Shown here in pieces: positions 24,430 to 32,892 of a stretch of 57,202 nucleotides of DNA. Below the pieces are notes generated by a model that was not told the origin of the DNA, ran no database searches, and saw nothing but the letters and a program-made list of their open reading frames with translations. The position numbers and the translations under genes were made by a program. This stretch comes from Treponema sp. UBA4377 (GTDB lineage Bacteria > Spirochaetota > Spirochaetia > Treponematales > Treponemataceae), in the NCBI GenBank assembly GCA_002391235.1, contig DGRX01000030.1, forward strand, positions 1-57,202, read 5' to 3'. Numbering within the stretch: the stretch's first letter is position 1; each line of letters opens with the position of its first letter.

Positions 24430-26442
24430 TTAATTTTTCTCCGAAGAGCTTTTGCGGTGCTTTCTAGTGTATGTGATCGCGAGGCTTATTGTCTTTTCGA
24501 CTTCCATGGAAGCGGCAAGGTCAACGTCCCAAATGAACGAAGCCACAAAGGTTTTGCTTTCGTTTTGAACGATGTCGGTGTCCATGTTTCTTCTCTTGAT
24601 GTTTACCGGAAAGAAGGTTACCCCAGCCTCCTCGTTGGGCGTGAACATAAAGGAAACGTTGGAATTGGAGTCTGTTATTTGAACCGCTGACGCTTTTGGG
24701 ACAAAGCCTTCCTTTACGCTTTTGCAGCAGGCTTCGGCGCTTGTGCCGGAAACGATGTCTTGGCCTGAGACGATTTCAATGCTGTAGGGTTTGTAATTGG
24801 GGTTTAGAAGGTTTAGTTCCGCGAAGTTTGACTCTACCGCGAATTTTCCTTGCACCGCTATAGGGCCTTCGTTTTTGAGAATGTATTGAACTGTGATTCC
24901 GTTTGACTTGACGATGTAGTTTTTCTTTAAGAGAATCGGCTGGTCCAAGGTTGAGAACTTTGTCTTTGTCTCAAAATGGATTTCCTGCTTTTGGCTTGAG
25001 AACAAGACTTCCTTGTAGCGCTTGGCGGAGAACATTCCGTTTCTGCAAGGCTCGCCCTTGCAATACTTCTTTGCCTCCTCGTCCTCGAACAAGTGGTCAA
25101 CGAAGATTCCGCGGAAGTAATTGTCGTCAAGGCCGTCGTATTTTTGCACGCGCGAAATATTGTCGGCGTAGTTGCCGCTGGCCTTCATTACGTCAAGCTC
25201 AAAAATCGAGCCGCCGTCGCTTCCTACGCAAACATTGCATTTTTCCAAGCGGCAGACATATTCCTTAAAGCCGTCGCCGTTGTAGTCGTAGCTGGTGACC
25301 GATTCCTTAAAGGCGGAGCATTCGCGAACCAAGCGCTCCGACTCGGTAAGGTTTTTATAAGCGTTTTGCCTTTCTTTGAATGTCGCAAGCTCGTTGGACG
25401 AGCGGCAAACGTAAGCGTCTCCGCATTGCGCGGCCAAAAGCTTTTCGCGCGCGGCGTTCTTTCGCATTTTGTCGCCGTGGCATTGGTTTACAAGAATGCT
25501 CACGTTCATCATTCTGTCAAAAAGAGAATGGCTTGTTTTGTAGACTTGCAGGTAGTCGTAAATGTTTGCCGGATAGTTGTCCTTTTGCTCCACCGGCTCG
25601 TATGGCGTGAAGCACCAGCGCGCGATGTTTTTGTTTATGCCGGCGTGAATGTAGCAAGGAAGAAAGACGCTGGCGGCCTTTACGCAGTCATAAGGCAAGT
25701 CCAGCGAGCATTTTTGTTCGTTTTGAACCAACTCCAGCGCCTCTTTCATCCAATCTTTGTTGAGCAAAGCTTTGATTGAGTTTATGTCATAGGAAACGCA
25801 AAGCATTCTGTCGCAGCCTGAGTTTTCGGGATCGCTTTTGGCGGCGGCCCTGCAGGCGGCGGCCACCCTTGCGAACAACTCTTTGGGGCTTTCGTCTTTT
25901 TTAGCCGCCAAATTTGAATACACTGGAAGGATCAACGTGGACTTGTCCAAGTTGTTCATTACGAGCGGAAGAAAATGGTTTTTGTCTTTTGGCAAAAGGC
26001 TTGAGTCAAGCAAAACGTATTCCAGGCTGGCCGCGTCCAATGTCGTAAGCAACGAGGGGTCCCAGCTGTCGCAAAAAAGCGTCGCGCCTCTTGGCCTTTT
26101 TCCAAAATTCTGCCTGTGGGCCAAAGTAAGCTTTTCTATTTGCGCGGCGCGGTCAACCGGAAAAATCAAGGGGAAAATCGGATTGTAGTAGCCGCCGCCA
26201 ATCATCTCGACCTGCTTTCGCGCAATCAAGTTTTTAAGCAAGTCCAAGAATTCCGGATTTTTCTTTTTGAAGAATTCGATTTGCGGGCCGGTAAAGTAAA
26301 ATGAAAATTTTAGCTGCGGCATCGCGAACAAAATCGCGCCAAGCGGCTTGTACACATTCTTGTAGGCCGCTTGATATGAGGCGTCGTCTTGAAACTCTGT
26401 CGAACTGCCTATGTATTCCAGGCAAACGCGATGCATTGACAT
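24430..26442 (-). CDS. GH57-like protein, probably catalytically inactive
   Basis: A protein of 670 residues with clear similarity along its length to GH57 4-alpha-glucanotransferases: YKPLGAILFAMPQLKFSFYF, GGYYNPIFPLIFPVDRAAQI, QCGDAY and the C-terminal beta-sandwich domains. Key positions have changed. The N-terminal HQP motif is missing (EYIGSS at that place). The nucleophile segment, WLTERVW in the Thermococcus enzyme as I remember it, reads TLFCDSW, so the catalytic Glu is Cys. The conserved HG after QCNDAYW is also lost. The frame is intact, so the protein is made, but as a glycosidase it is probably dead; carbohydrate binding is possible. Last gene of the rnf operon, 6 bases after rnfB. 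Confidence 0.8.
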   Translation of the reverse strand: MSMHRVCLEYIGSSTEFQDDASYQAAYKNVYKPLGAILFAMPQLKFSFYFTGPQIEFFKKKNPEFLDLLKNLIARKQVEMIGGGYYNPIFPLIFPVDRAAQIEKLTLAHRQNFGKRPRGATLFCDSWDPSLLTTLDAASLEYVLLDSSLLPKDKNHFLPLVMNNLDKSTLILPVYSNLAAKKDESPKELFARVAAACRAAAKSDPENSGCDRMLCVSYDINSIKALLNKDWMKEALELVQNEQKCSLDLPYDCVKAASVFLPCYIHAGINKNIARWCFTPYEPVEQKDNYPANIYDYLQVYKTSHSLFDRMMNVSILVNQCHGDKMRKNAAREKLLAAQCGDAYVCRSSNELATFKERQNAYKNLTESERLVRECSAFKESVTSYDYNGDGFKEYVCRLEKCNVCVGSDGGSIFELDVMKASGNYADNISRVQKYDGLDDNYFRGIFVDHLFEDEEAKKYCKGEPCRNGMFSAKRYKEVLFSSQKQEIHFETKTKFSTLDQPILLKKNYIVKSNGITVQYILKNEGPIAVQGKFAVESNFAELNLLNPNYKPYSIEIVSGQDIVSGTSAEACCKSVKEGFVPKASAVQITDSNSNVSFMFTPNEEAGVTFFPVNIKRRNMDTDIVQNESKTFVASFIWDVDLAASMEVEKTISLAITYTRKHRKSSSEKN

Positions 26443-26448
26443 TTTTTT

Positions 26449-27015
26449 CTAGTTTAGTATTTTATACCAAGTCTTCCAAAATTTAAAGTCTTTTTTGCTT
26501 GGAATTTCAATACTGCTTGTTTTTTCTACATTATTTTTGTATTGTACTGACTTTTGGCTTTTTGGAAAGAGCTCTATCAAATTCTTGGGGCAGCTTAGGA
26601 TGCAAGAGCCGCAGCCGCAGCAAGCGTCGGTGACAATCGCCGTTCCGTTATGAATTTCTATGGCTTGTTGGGGGCAGGCTTTCACGCAATCTCCGTAACC
26701 GATGCAGTCATTGATGTTTTCGGTCAAGGAACCATAGAATTTCGCTATGATCGCGCAACTGTGGATGCCGTTGTAGTCAAGCCTAAGCTTTTTTTCTTGC
26801 TTTGGATCGCTTAATATTACGGCGCGCTTGTCTGAAACCGGCAAATTGTTGTCCACTACCCTATAAATGTAGTTTTTTTCGATTGGAGAAAAAATAAAGT
26901 CCGAGTTCTTTAAAAGCTGTTGTTTTATCGCTGGCAAAAAAATGTTCGCAATTACTACGACAAAAAGCGCGATAATTACCAAAAACAAAAACAATAAAAA
27001 TATTTTCAAAACCAT
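26449..27015 (-). CDS. rnfB: RnfB-like ferredoxin subunit, divergent
   Basis: Electron-entry subunit of the Rnf complex in other bacteria. Here 188 residues: an N-terminal membrane helix (FLLFLFLVIIALFVVVIANI), a region that replaces the usual N-terminal Fe-S domain but has only one cysteine (GIHSCAIIAKFYG), then a ferredoxin pair. The first ferredoxin motif is NDCIGYGDCVKACP, with three cysteines where RnfB has four. The second, DACCGCGSCILSCPKN, is complete. RnfB is usually 260 residues or longer, so clusters appear to have been lost. It is 2 bases after rnfA. Confidence 0.8.
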   Translation of the reverse strand: MVLKIFLLFLFLVIIALFVVVIANIFLPAIKQQLLKNSDFIFSPIEKNYIYRVVDNNLPVSDKRAVILSDPKQEKKLRLDYNGIHSCAIIAKFYGSLTENINDCIGYGDCVKACPQQAIEIHNGTAIVTDACCGCGSCILSCPKNLIELFPKSQKSVQYKNNVEKTSSIEIPSKKDFKFWKTWYKILN

Positions 27016-27017
27016 CG

Positions 27018-27575
27018 TTAAATTCCTGCGTTAATCCAAGAAATGTTAAGCGCGAACAGCGCCATCATCAAAATCACTATGCACAGGAAAACAGCAGTCT
27101 TTTGCCTAAAAACGTCAGTGTTTTTTGACGAAGACAATTTGTTTGTGAAAGTGAACAAAAAAGGAATCAAGATGTAAAAGCTTGCCAGGCAGCACGCGCC
27201 GATCGCGATGGCCTCGGCAAGGCTTTCGCCTTCGTTTAAAGCTAGCAAGACAGTTAAAAAAGAAACGGAAAATTCGGCGGAACTTTTCTTTGTCGTCAAT
27301 TGGAAAATGATTTCGAAGAAAACGCTCGCTCCGGCAAAAAGCAGCAAGGCCGCCAAAGGATAAAGCTCCGCCAAGCCTGTTGGAAGCAGCAATAGCTGGA
27401 TAAAAGAGTATGTTAGGGAAATCGCGGTAAGAACGCTGCACAATGACTTTATCCAAGTCACGGCGATTTTTTTTCTTGCCAAGCTTGATTCTGCGGCTTG
27501 CAAGCTTCCGACGCCATAAATAAAAACAGCGGAACAAAAAAGCGAATAAAACAATATAGCGTTAATTATCCTCAT
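27018..27575 (-). CDS. rnfA: RnfA-like membrane subunit, divergent
   Basis: A 185-residue protein with six hydrophobic segments, matching RnfA/RsxA in length, topology and position. In normal RnfA a cysteine follows the first helix (GLCPF) and another lies in TTNCAVLG; together they bind a cluster in the membrane. Aligned by eye, the corresponding stretches here are YGVGSLQAAESS and VLLALNEGES, without cysteine. The ORF overlaps rnfE by 14 bases, so it is translated in the operon. The call rests on topology and order, less on sequence identity. Confidence 0.72.
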   Translation of the reverse strand: MRIINAILFYSLFCSAVFIYGVGSLQAAESSLARKKIAVTWIKSLCSVLTAISLTYSFIQLLLLPTGLAELYPLAALLLFAGASVFFEIIFQLTTKKSSAEFSVSFLTVLLALNEGESLAEAIAIGACCLASFYILIPFLFTFTNKLSSSKNTDVFRQKTAVFLCIVILMMALFALNISWINAGI

Positions 27576-28173
27576 CTGCCACCCCCGCTTTTTCGATTGT
27601 GTTCATCTTTAGTTGAACGGTCAGCAAGAACGACATGCATAAAAGCAAAACAAGCAAGGCTCCGGGAATCGTCGCAAAGAACGACAGGAACGCTGTGTCG
27701 TATGAATTGAACAAGTATGATTCCTTTATTCCGTTTGGAACAGGAAGCGACAAAGTTCCATACCCTAAAATATCCCTAAGCAAAAAGAAAACAAGCGCGA
27801 ACACGCTGAACCAAAATGTCGATTCAAAGCCGATTTTTTCGCCGCCGCCTTGGGCTTGGAAAACGCTCGCCAATAAGAAAACGGATAGCGCGGGAATGTA
27901 AATGCAAAAACTTAGCGTTAAAGCGATTACAGGCGAAAATAAAATCAACAATTGCTTGAAGGACGCCGTCAAGAAAACGATGAATGAAACTGCAAGAATG
28001 TCAGTGACGCCGCCCATGTCGAATTTTTTGACAAAAGAATAAAAGGCTCTTGTCGCCGCCATCAAAATGTTGAGTTCGACAATCAAGGGAAGCCCGTAAG
28101 CCAAACGTCCTGGCGCCGCGATTAAAAGCGCGAACGAGGCCGCGATAAAAACAAAGTAAAGGTTCTTTTTCAT
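27562..28173 (-). CDS. rnfE: RnfE-like membrane subunit, divergent
   Basis: Start at ATG 28173 (MKKNLYF), which overlaps the rnfG stop as ATGA; the longer frame to 28296 lies inside rnfG and is rejected. About 203 residues with six hydrophobic segments. The typical RnfE loop RDILGYGTLSLP is present and supports the call. The membrane cysteines of RnfE (GLCPLL and TNC) appear to be replaced: YGLPLIVELN and IPALSVFLLAS are at those places. Overlaps rnfA by 14 bases. Confidence 0.8.
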   Translation of the reverse strand: MKKNLYFVFIAASFALLIAAPGRLAYGLPLIVELNILMAATRAFYSFVKKFDMGGVTDILAVSFIVFLTASFKQLLILFSPVIALTLSFCIYIPALSVFLLASVFQAQGGGEKIGFESTFWFSVFALVFFLLRDILGYGTLSLPVPNGIKESYLFNSYDTAFLSFFATIPGALLVLLLCMSFLLTVQLKMNTIEKAGVADEDN

Positions 28174-28643
28174 TTTGAAGCCTCCTGGGCGGCCAACGCC
28201 CGGCGAACGATCAATGCGGCTGTTTCTGTCCAATAGTCCATCTGGCGGTTGAATTTGTTTTCGGCAAATTCGCGCGCCACGGAGTTGTTGAAGCAAGCTA
28301 TTCCTTGAAAGACAGCTTTGTCGTCTTGAAAAAGGAAGACGGCTGGAAGCGGCCCGTAGTAGCTGGAAATTCTAAGTATCAAAGCGTAAGATTTTTTTGA
28401 CGGCGCTTTTATGTTGGCAACCTTAAAGCAGGCCGCGCTTACGCTGTAGCTTGAATTTACGGGAATCATGTCTCCGCACTGCCATTCATTCGCAGGCAAG
28501 AGCTGCTCAACCGCCAGCCTTAGGCCTTTTTCCCAATTTTTTTTGCCGGCAAAAACAAGGGCCGCCAAAATCACAAAGAACGCCAAAATTATTCCGGTAA
28601 AAACCAGGGATTGAAAAAGCTGTCGTTTTCCATTTTCGTTCAT
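28170..28643 (-). CDS. rnfG: RnfG-like subunit without flavinylation site
   Basis: A 157-residue protein with one N-terminal membrane helix (LVFTGIILAFFVILAALVFAG) and a periplasmic domain. The position between rnfD and rnfE and the topology identify it as RnfG. RnfG normally has about 200 residues and ends with a covalent FMN site of the type D..SGATxTS. Here the C-terminal segment reads MDYWTETAALIVRRALA: no SGAT, so FMN is probably not attached. Both ends overlap neighbours by 4 bases. Moderately sure of the family because the sequence is far from standard. Confidence 0.68.
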   Translation of the reverse strand: MNENGKRQLFQSLVFTGIILAFFVILAALVFAGKKNWEKGLRLAVEQLLPANEWQCGDMIPVNSSYSVSAACFKVANIKAPSKKSYALILRISSYYGPLPAVFLFQDDKAVFQGIACFNNSVAREFAENKFNRQMDYWTETAALIVRRALAAQEASK

Positions 28644-29686
28644 TTGCCGCCCTCCCCCAATTCAAGCGCCAAAAGAGAGGACAAGCGTTTTCTAATGGAC
28701 TTGGTTTCAAAAGTTTGCAAGGCCGGCGAGATGATGTTCATAAAAAGAACTGTCGCCACCGCGCCAAAAGGAGACGTTCCGGTTCCGCAAAAGACAAAGG
28801 CCAAAACGCCGCCAAAGATTCCGTAAAATATTTTTCCCGGCAAGGAGAATGGAACCGTTCCGGGCCAATATATTAAGAATACTGACGAGAACAAGATTCC
28901 GCTTGATAGCAAAGCCAAAAGCAAGTCTCCCTCCCTGGGAAGCCCTCCAGTGAAGACTGGCGAAAGAAATTTTACTAGAACGCAGTAAACTAAAAGAACA
29001 ATTGCTGGTATCTCAATGTTGACGAAACCAAAGGCGAATAAAAACAGGGATGAGAGCAAAGTCCAAAAGGCGAACCTAAAGGCCGGAATCGCCGCGTGGT
29101 TGTCCCAAAAGAGCGAGACGTATCCGTTGGGAATTGAAACGTCAAACAAGCTGAAAATTGTGTCGTTTAAAAAAAGCGTTATTTTTTCGTCTACGCCGTT
29201 GGTCAGCAAGGCTCCGTCAATCAAATTGAGGGACGGATTTTTTGAAAGCAAATCGGCGCCTGTAATTGAGAAAGAGCCAAAGAACAAATGGCCGACGAAC
29301 CAGGCTCCTGTCACGGCCAGCGCGACGGGATTTATCCATGACACGCCGGAGTTTCCAAAGATGTTTTTAGCGGCGTACATAAACAAAAAGGTCGTGAAAA
29401 AAGCGCTGGCTATCGGAAATTCCGGAGGCAAAAAAAGGCCTGTCAAAGTTCCTGACAAAAGCGCGTAGGCCGCGGACAGGCTTACGTTCCTTTTTCTAAT
29501 ATAATTCCTGGCTTCGCTTGCAAAGGCTCCCAAGACTGCCGCCAAAACCAAAAGAAGCGAGCGGTAGCTGGCGCTTGCGAAAAGCATCGCGAGCTGGGGA
29601 ACAAGAGCGCACCAAAACAAAAAAGTTCTTAAGGGCGCGGACTTTGAAAAGCTAGTAAAAGGCGCTAGTGAAACTGTGCTATGCAT
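28640..29686 (-). CDS. rnfD: RnfD-like membrane subunit, divergent
   Basis: A polytopic 348-residue protein of the NqrB/RnfD family: VLAAVLGAFASEARNYI, LLSGTLTGLFLPPEFP and NIFGNSGVSWINPVALAVTG are typical. The covalent FMN motif SGAT of RnfD is not found; the region where it is expected reads NLIDGALLTNGVDEKI. The ATG is at 29686 and overlaps rnfC by 8 bases. The membrane core is well kept, unlike the cofactor site. Confidence 0.82.
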   Translation of the reverse strand: MHSTVSLAPFTSFSKSAPLRTFLFWCALVPQLAMLFASASYRSLLLVLAAVLGAFASEARNYIRKRNVSLSAAYALLSGTLTGLFLPPEFPIASAFFTTFLFMYAAKNIFGNSGVSWINPVALAVTGAWFVGHLFFGSFSITGADLLSKNPSLNLIDGALLTNGVDEKITLFLNDTIFSLFDVSIPNGYVSLFWDNHAAIPAFRFAFWTLLSSLFLFAFGFVNIEIPAIVLLVYCVLVKFLSPVFTGGLPREGDLLLALLSSGILFSSVFLIYWPGTVPFSLPGKIFYGIFGGVLAFVFCGTGTSPFGAVATVLFMNIISPALQTFETKSIRKRLSSLLALELGEGGK

Positions 29687-30989
29687 TTTGCCTGTCCTTT
29701 AAAATTTTTACGATTTCCGCCAAGGGAAGTTTTGTCGGGCACGCGGAATTGCAAACTCCGCACTCTATGCACAAAAGGCTGGCCCTGATGAAGTCTTGGG
29801 GAACTTTTATAGACTTGATTAAATAGCCGTATAGAACGTTGGGGTAAATCTTTGCCGGGCAAGCCGTGCTGCACTTTCCGCAGCCCATGCAAAAGCCGCT
29901 TGAATAGTCAGCCACGTCAGTCTTGCTTATAAAAGAAACGCTTTTGACCCATTTTGTGATGGGCGTGTCCAAAGACGGAACTGAAAAGCCGTTCAAGTGG
30001 CCGTTGACAATAATCTTTCCGATTTTTTTCGTTTCAAGGCCCAGCTGTTCGGCAAGGCTTCCGAAACTCGCTCCAACGCAAGCCTTGAGCACCGCGCTTG
30101 ACTTTAAGCAGTCGCCGGAAATGTGAACATAAACGCGCTCGACGGGAATGTTGTAAATCAAGGCTTCGGATAAAACAGCCATAGTGGTCGCGTCTACAAA
30201 AAGCTCCTTTTTCGCTATTTCGCGCTCATTGACGGTCGACTTGGTTATTTTTTTATAGCGGAACGCTATGTTCTCTTTTGTTCCGATTGGATAAAGCCTT
30301 GTGTCAAATGGAATGAGCGTGATTTTTGTGTCGGAGTCCTCGCTTTCGGATTTAAAGGCTGTGATTTTTCCTTGCAGGCTTGTGTCTTTTGGAACGGCGA
30401 AAACAATTTCTTCGGGAGAAAGGATTTTCTTTAGGATTTCGATGCCCTTTTGGATTTTCTCAAACTGGGAGTTTGTCAAAACGAAATCGGTTTGGCAAGA
30501 GGGATCTTCGTCAAAGAGCCTTACGAAAACTTTTTTTCCTTGGTTGTCAATCGACTCTTTTATGTCCGCCGAAAGCGAGCGGCCGTTTCTCATCGAGAAT
30601 GTGTTGACTATTCCAAGCGCGCTTATTCTGTTCGTTATTGAAGACGCGCCCCAAGACAGCCAGTCAAAAGTTTTTAGGCTTTTTCCGATATGGGTGAATT
30701 GGCCGTTCAACTGTATCTCCACCGCGCAGCCGTTGCGGCCGTCTGGCTCCGCGCAGTTTTTTAGTCCGAGAACAAGGCCTGGAATTGAGGAGTGAATTTT
30801 AGCCGAGTCGCTTCCGGATGCGTCTTCTGCGATTACCTGCCCTTCTTGGACTTTGTCGCCTCTTTTTACAAGCGGCGCGCACAAGACTCCAGACTCCTGC
30901 TTTAAGGGAATCAAAACCTTGCGAGGCAAAAAAGCTGTCGTTACGGACTGAACCAGGTCCTTTTTTTTGACTACATAATCAGGAAACAT
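29679..30989 (-). CDS. rnfC: RnfC-like subunit with degenerate NADH/FMN site
   Basis: A 436-residue protein in the RnfC layout: N-terminal barrel-sandwich domain (IPLKQESGVLCAPLVKRGDK, DKVQEGQVIAE), central domain, SLBB-like domain, and two complete 4Fe-4S motifs at the C-terminus (CMGCGKCSTACPAKIYP and CIECGVCNSACPTKLPL). The NADH/FMN-binding glycine loop, GLGGAGFP in normal RnfC, is replaced by GIVNTFSMRNG. The ECEPY motif reads FDEDPSCQ and PSGG reads PIGT. It probably cannot oxidise NADH. It overlaps the upstream membrane-protein gene by 11 bases. Confidence 0.85.
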   Translation of the reverse strand: MFPDYVVKKKDLVQSVTTAFLPRKVLIPLKQESGVLCAPLVKRGDKVQEGQVIAEDASGSDSAKIHSSIPGLVLGLKNCAEPDGRNGCAVEIQLNGQFTHIGKSLKTFDWLSWGASSITNRISALGIVNTFSMRNGRSLSADIKESIDNQGKKVFVRLFDEDPSCQTDFVLTNSQFEKIQKGIEILKKILSPEEIVFAVPKDTSLQGKITAFKSESEDSDTKITLIPFDTRLYPIGTKENIAFRYKKITKSTVNEREIAKKELFVDATTMAVLSEALIYNIPVERVYVHISGDCLKSSAVLKACVGASFGSLAEQLGLETKKIGKIIVNGHLNGFSVPSLDTPITKWVKSVSFISKTDVADYSSGFCMGCGKCSTACPAKIYPNVLYGYLIKSIKVPQDFIRASLLCIECGVCNSACPTKLPLAEIVKILKDRQNA

Positions 30990-32337
30990 ATTTTCCCCGT
31001 TTCAATGCAAAAATATAATAAAGCGCCGCGAAAAGCGACGGCAACATGGCAAAGAGCAAAGCCGCGGCGACGCCAAGGCTTGCGTTCTCGCTTCCGCCTG
31101 TCGAATATTTGACGGAAAAATTTCTTCCTTGCGCTCTCCATAGTTTTTCAAGCGGAGCCTTGCCAGGAAGATCCAATCGCGCCGCGGCCTCTTTTCTAAA
31201 AGCCTTGTCGTAGGCGCAAACGACTGCCGATTCGCTTTGAATTCCGTTTGGCGTTTTGACGTAATGCGTCATTATCGCGGTTTCGCCTTCTTTGGGAGCG
31301 GCGGAATATTCCTGGTTGAGCGATCTGTAAGGAGCGGTTTTAGCGTTCCAAGCTTGCGCGTAATAATCGTTCATGGTCGGGAAGTCGCATTGGACTTCAT
31401 TATACTCTGTTGGGGCCGGAAAAAACAAGCCCTTGCCGCCTTCCGAGGAGACAAAGTCGCTTCCCGCAAGAAGAAAGATGAAAAGCGCGAAAACGCCTAG
31501 CGCCGTGTAGGAAGTTTTTCTTACGTTCTTTACGCTAAGGACGTTCATTCTCTTTGCGCTTCTAATTAAGACCGGCAAAAAGCGGGCTGTTTTTTCTGAA
31601 TGGATTTCAATGTTCAGCCTCAAAAAAAGAAGGCACAAGGCGCAAGCGATGTTCAGCAAAAAGTAAAAGGGCCTCGCCCCGCCAGCCGCAAAAGATATTA
31701 AAAAGGCGGCCGCCAAGAAAACAATTATAAATGGATTTTTGCCCGCGCATTGAACGCACTCCTTTCTGCGCCAAAGCTTTTGCGCCAAGAACAAGGCGTA
31801 AAGCTCCAGGCAAACGGAAGCGGCCGCGGCGTAAAATGGATTGCAAAAGGCGAAGAAAAGCGCGGGCAGCGACGCTGCCGCAAAGACAAGCCTGTTTTCC
31901 GCGAAAAACAAAAATGCCGCGAAAACAAAAATGCAAACTATTGCCGTAAAATACGGAAAGGACGCCTTGCTTCCAAGAATCGCGTCAAGATGGAGCTGGC
32001 TTTGAATTTCCCGGGCGGCCTTTTGCGCCCCCCTTAAATTTGAGTCGGGAATGTAGTAGATGCGGAAAGCCTGGTCTCTGTCAAAAAAATATTTTCGCTT
32101 CGCGTCCTCGTAGGCGCTTGAAAATTTTTCGTCCTGGTATTCCAATGCTATGTAGTCGCCGCAATTTTGGTCTGACAAGAAGGCGTTGATTGAGTCTTTG
32201 TTGGCTTCCGCGGGCACGCTTAATGTCGTGTAGCCTTTCCAAAGCTTTGAGGAGGGAACGCTTTTTAGCAAAAACATTATGAGTAGAATCATTAGCGCCG
32301 CCAAAGCGGGAGCCGCGAACTTTTTGAAGCATTCCAT
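30979..32337 (-). CDS. Polytopic membrane protein of unknown function in rnf operon
   Basis: A 452-residue protein: N-terminal helix (FAAPALAALMILLIMFLLK), a soluble loop of about 120 residues, then seven or so hydrophobic segments (AIVCIFVFAAFLFFAENRLV, YAAAASVCLELYALFLAQ and others), a second soluble loop of about 140 residues after ALGVFALFIFLLAG, and a final helix. The topology is reminiscent of RND-type membrane proteins at half size, which is only an impression. I do not recognise the family. It lies between the PAP2-like gene (3-base gap) and rnfC (11-base overlap) and therefore probably works with this Rnf-like complex. Confidence 0.75.
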   Translation of the reverse strand: MECFKKFAAPALAALMILLIMFLLKSVPSSKLWKGYTTLSVPAEANKDSINAFLSDQNCGDYIALEYQDEKFSSAYEDAKRKYFFDRDQAFRIYYIPDSNLRGAQKAAREIQSQLHLDAILGSKASFPYFTAIVCIFVFAAFLFFAENRLVFAAASLPALFFAFCNPFYAAAASVCLELYALFLAQKLWRRKECVQCAGKNPFIIVFLAAAFLISFAAGGARPFYFLLNIACALCLLFLRLNIEIHSEKTARFLPVLIRSAKRMNVLSVKNVRKTSYTALGVFALFIFLLAGSDFVSSEGGKGLFFPAPTEYNEVQCDFPTMNDYYAQAWNAKTAPYRSLNQEYSAAPKEGETAIMTHYVKTPNGIQSESAVVCAYDKAFRKEAAARLDLPGKAPLEKLWRAQGRNFSVKYSTGGSENASLGVAAALLFAMLPSLFAALYYIFALKRGKYVS

Positions 32338-32340
32338 ATT

Positions 32341-32817
32341 CTATAAAACCGCGAATCCCAAGCCTATGAAGAATCCCAATATCGCGCCGAATATCACTTC
32401 CATCGGGCGGTGGCCAAGAATCTCCTTTATAGGCTTGTAGTCAATCATTTTTTTGTCGGCCAGGTCGTTTCCCAGCTCGTTGAGCTTTCTTGCCTGCAAG
32501 CCGGAAGCGCGGCGAACGCCCAAGGCGTCCCTTATCGTCACCAGCAAAAAGCAAAACGAAAGCATGAAAGTGTCGCTTGAAACGCCGGACCTAAAGCCGA
32601 CGCATGTTGTCAGCGTTGTCACAAGGGCTGTATGGCTTGAGGGAAAGCCGCCGGTGCGCCAAATCAAGCTTTCGACCATGGCTTTGAGAGAATGAATTCT
32701 TCCGGAAAAAAGTCCTATGACTGTCTTTATGAATTGGGCGGTGAACCAGCTGAACAAACAAGCCTGGAAAACTGGATTTGCGATAATTTCCGCCAAAACT
32801 TTTTTCTCTAAATTCAT
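32341..32817 (-). CDS. Divergent PAP2-family membrane protein (YuiD-like)
   Basis: A 158-residue membrane protein of the DUF212 / divergent PAP2 family, with the conserved FPSSHTALVTTL segment, IRDALGVRRASGLQA, and LGHRPMEVIFGAILGFFIGL at the C-terminus. Family members are acid-phosphatase-related membrane proteins of unclear substrate. First gene of the leftward operon leading into rnf. There is no Shine-Dalgarno sequence worth the name; the -10 box is 6 bases before the ATG, so the mRNA is probably leaderless. Confidence 0.88.
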   Translation of the reverse strand: MNLEKKVLAEIIANPVFQACLFSWFTAQFIKTVIGLFSGRIHSLKAMVESLIWRTGGFPSSHTALVTTLTTCVGFRSGVSSDTFMLSFCFLLVTIRDALGVRRASGLQARKLNELGNDLADKKMIDYKPIKEILGHRPMEVIFGAILGFFIGLGFAVL

Positions 32818-32823
32818 TCCAAT

Positions 32824-32884
32824 ATTTTAGCGCAATCGCTTTTCTTTTTCAAGAGTTGAAGGAAGCCGTCTTTTGCGCTAAAAT
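32824..32884. promoter_or_regulatory. Divergent promoters of rnf operon and pseudouridine synthase
   Basis: Two back-to-back sigma-70-like promoters share this 61-base stretch. Minus strand: TTGAAA (32852-32847), 17-base spacer, TAAAAT (32829-32824), 6 bases, ATG of the PAP2-like gene at 32817. Plus strand: TTGAAG (32856-32861), 17-base spacer, TAAAAT (32879-32884), 8 bases, ATG at 32893. Both -10 boxes are preceded by GCGC. Expected transcription starts coincide with or nearly reach the start codons. Confidence 0.7.
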
Positions 32885-32892
32885 CCTTTGCC

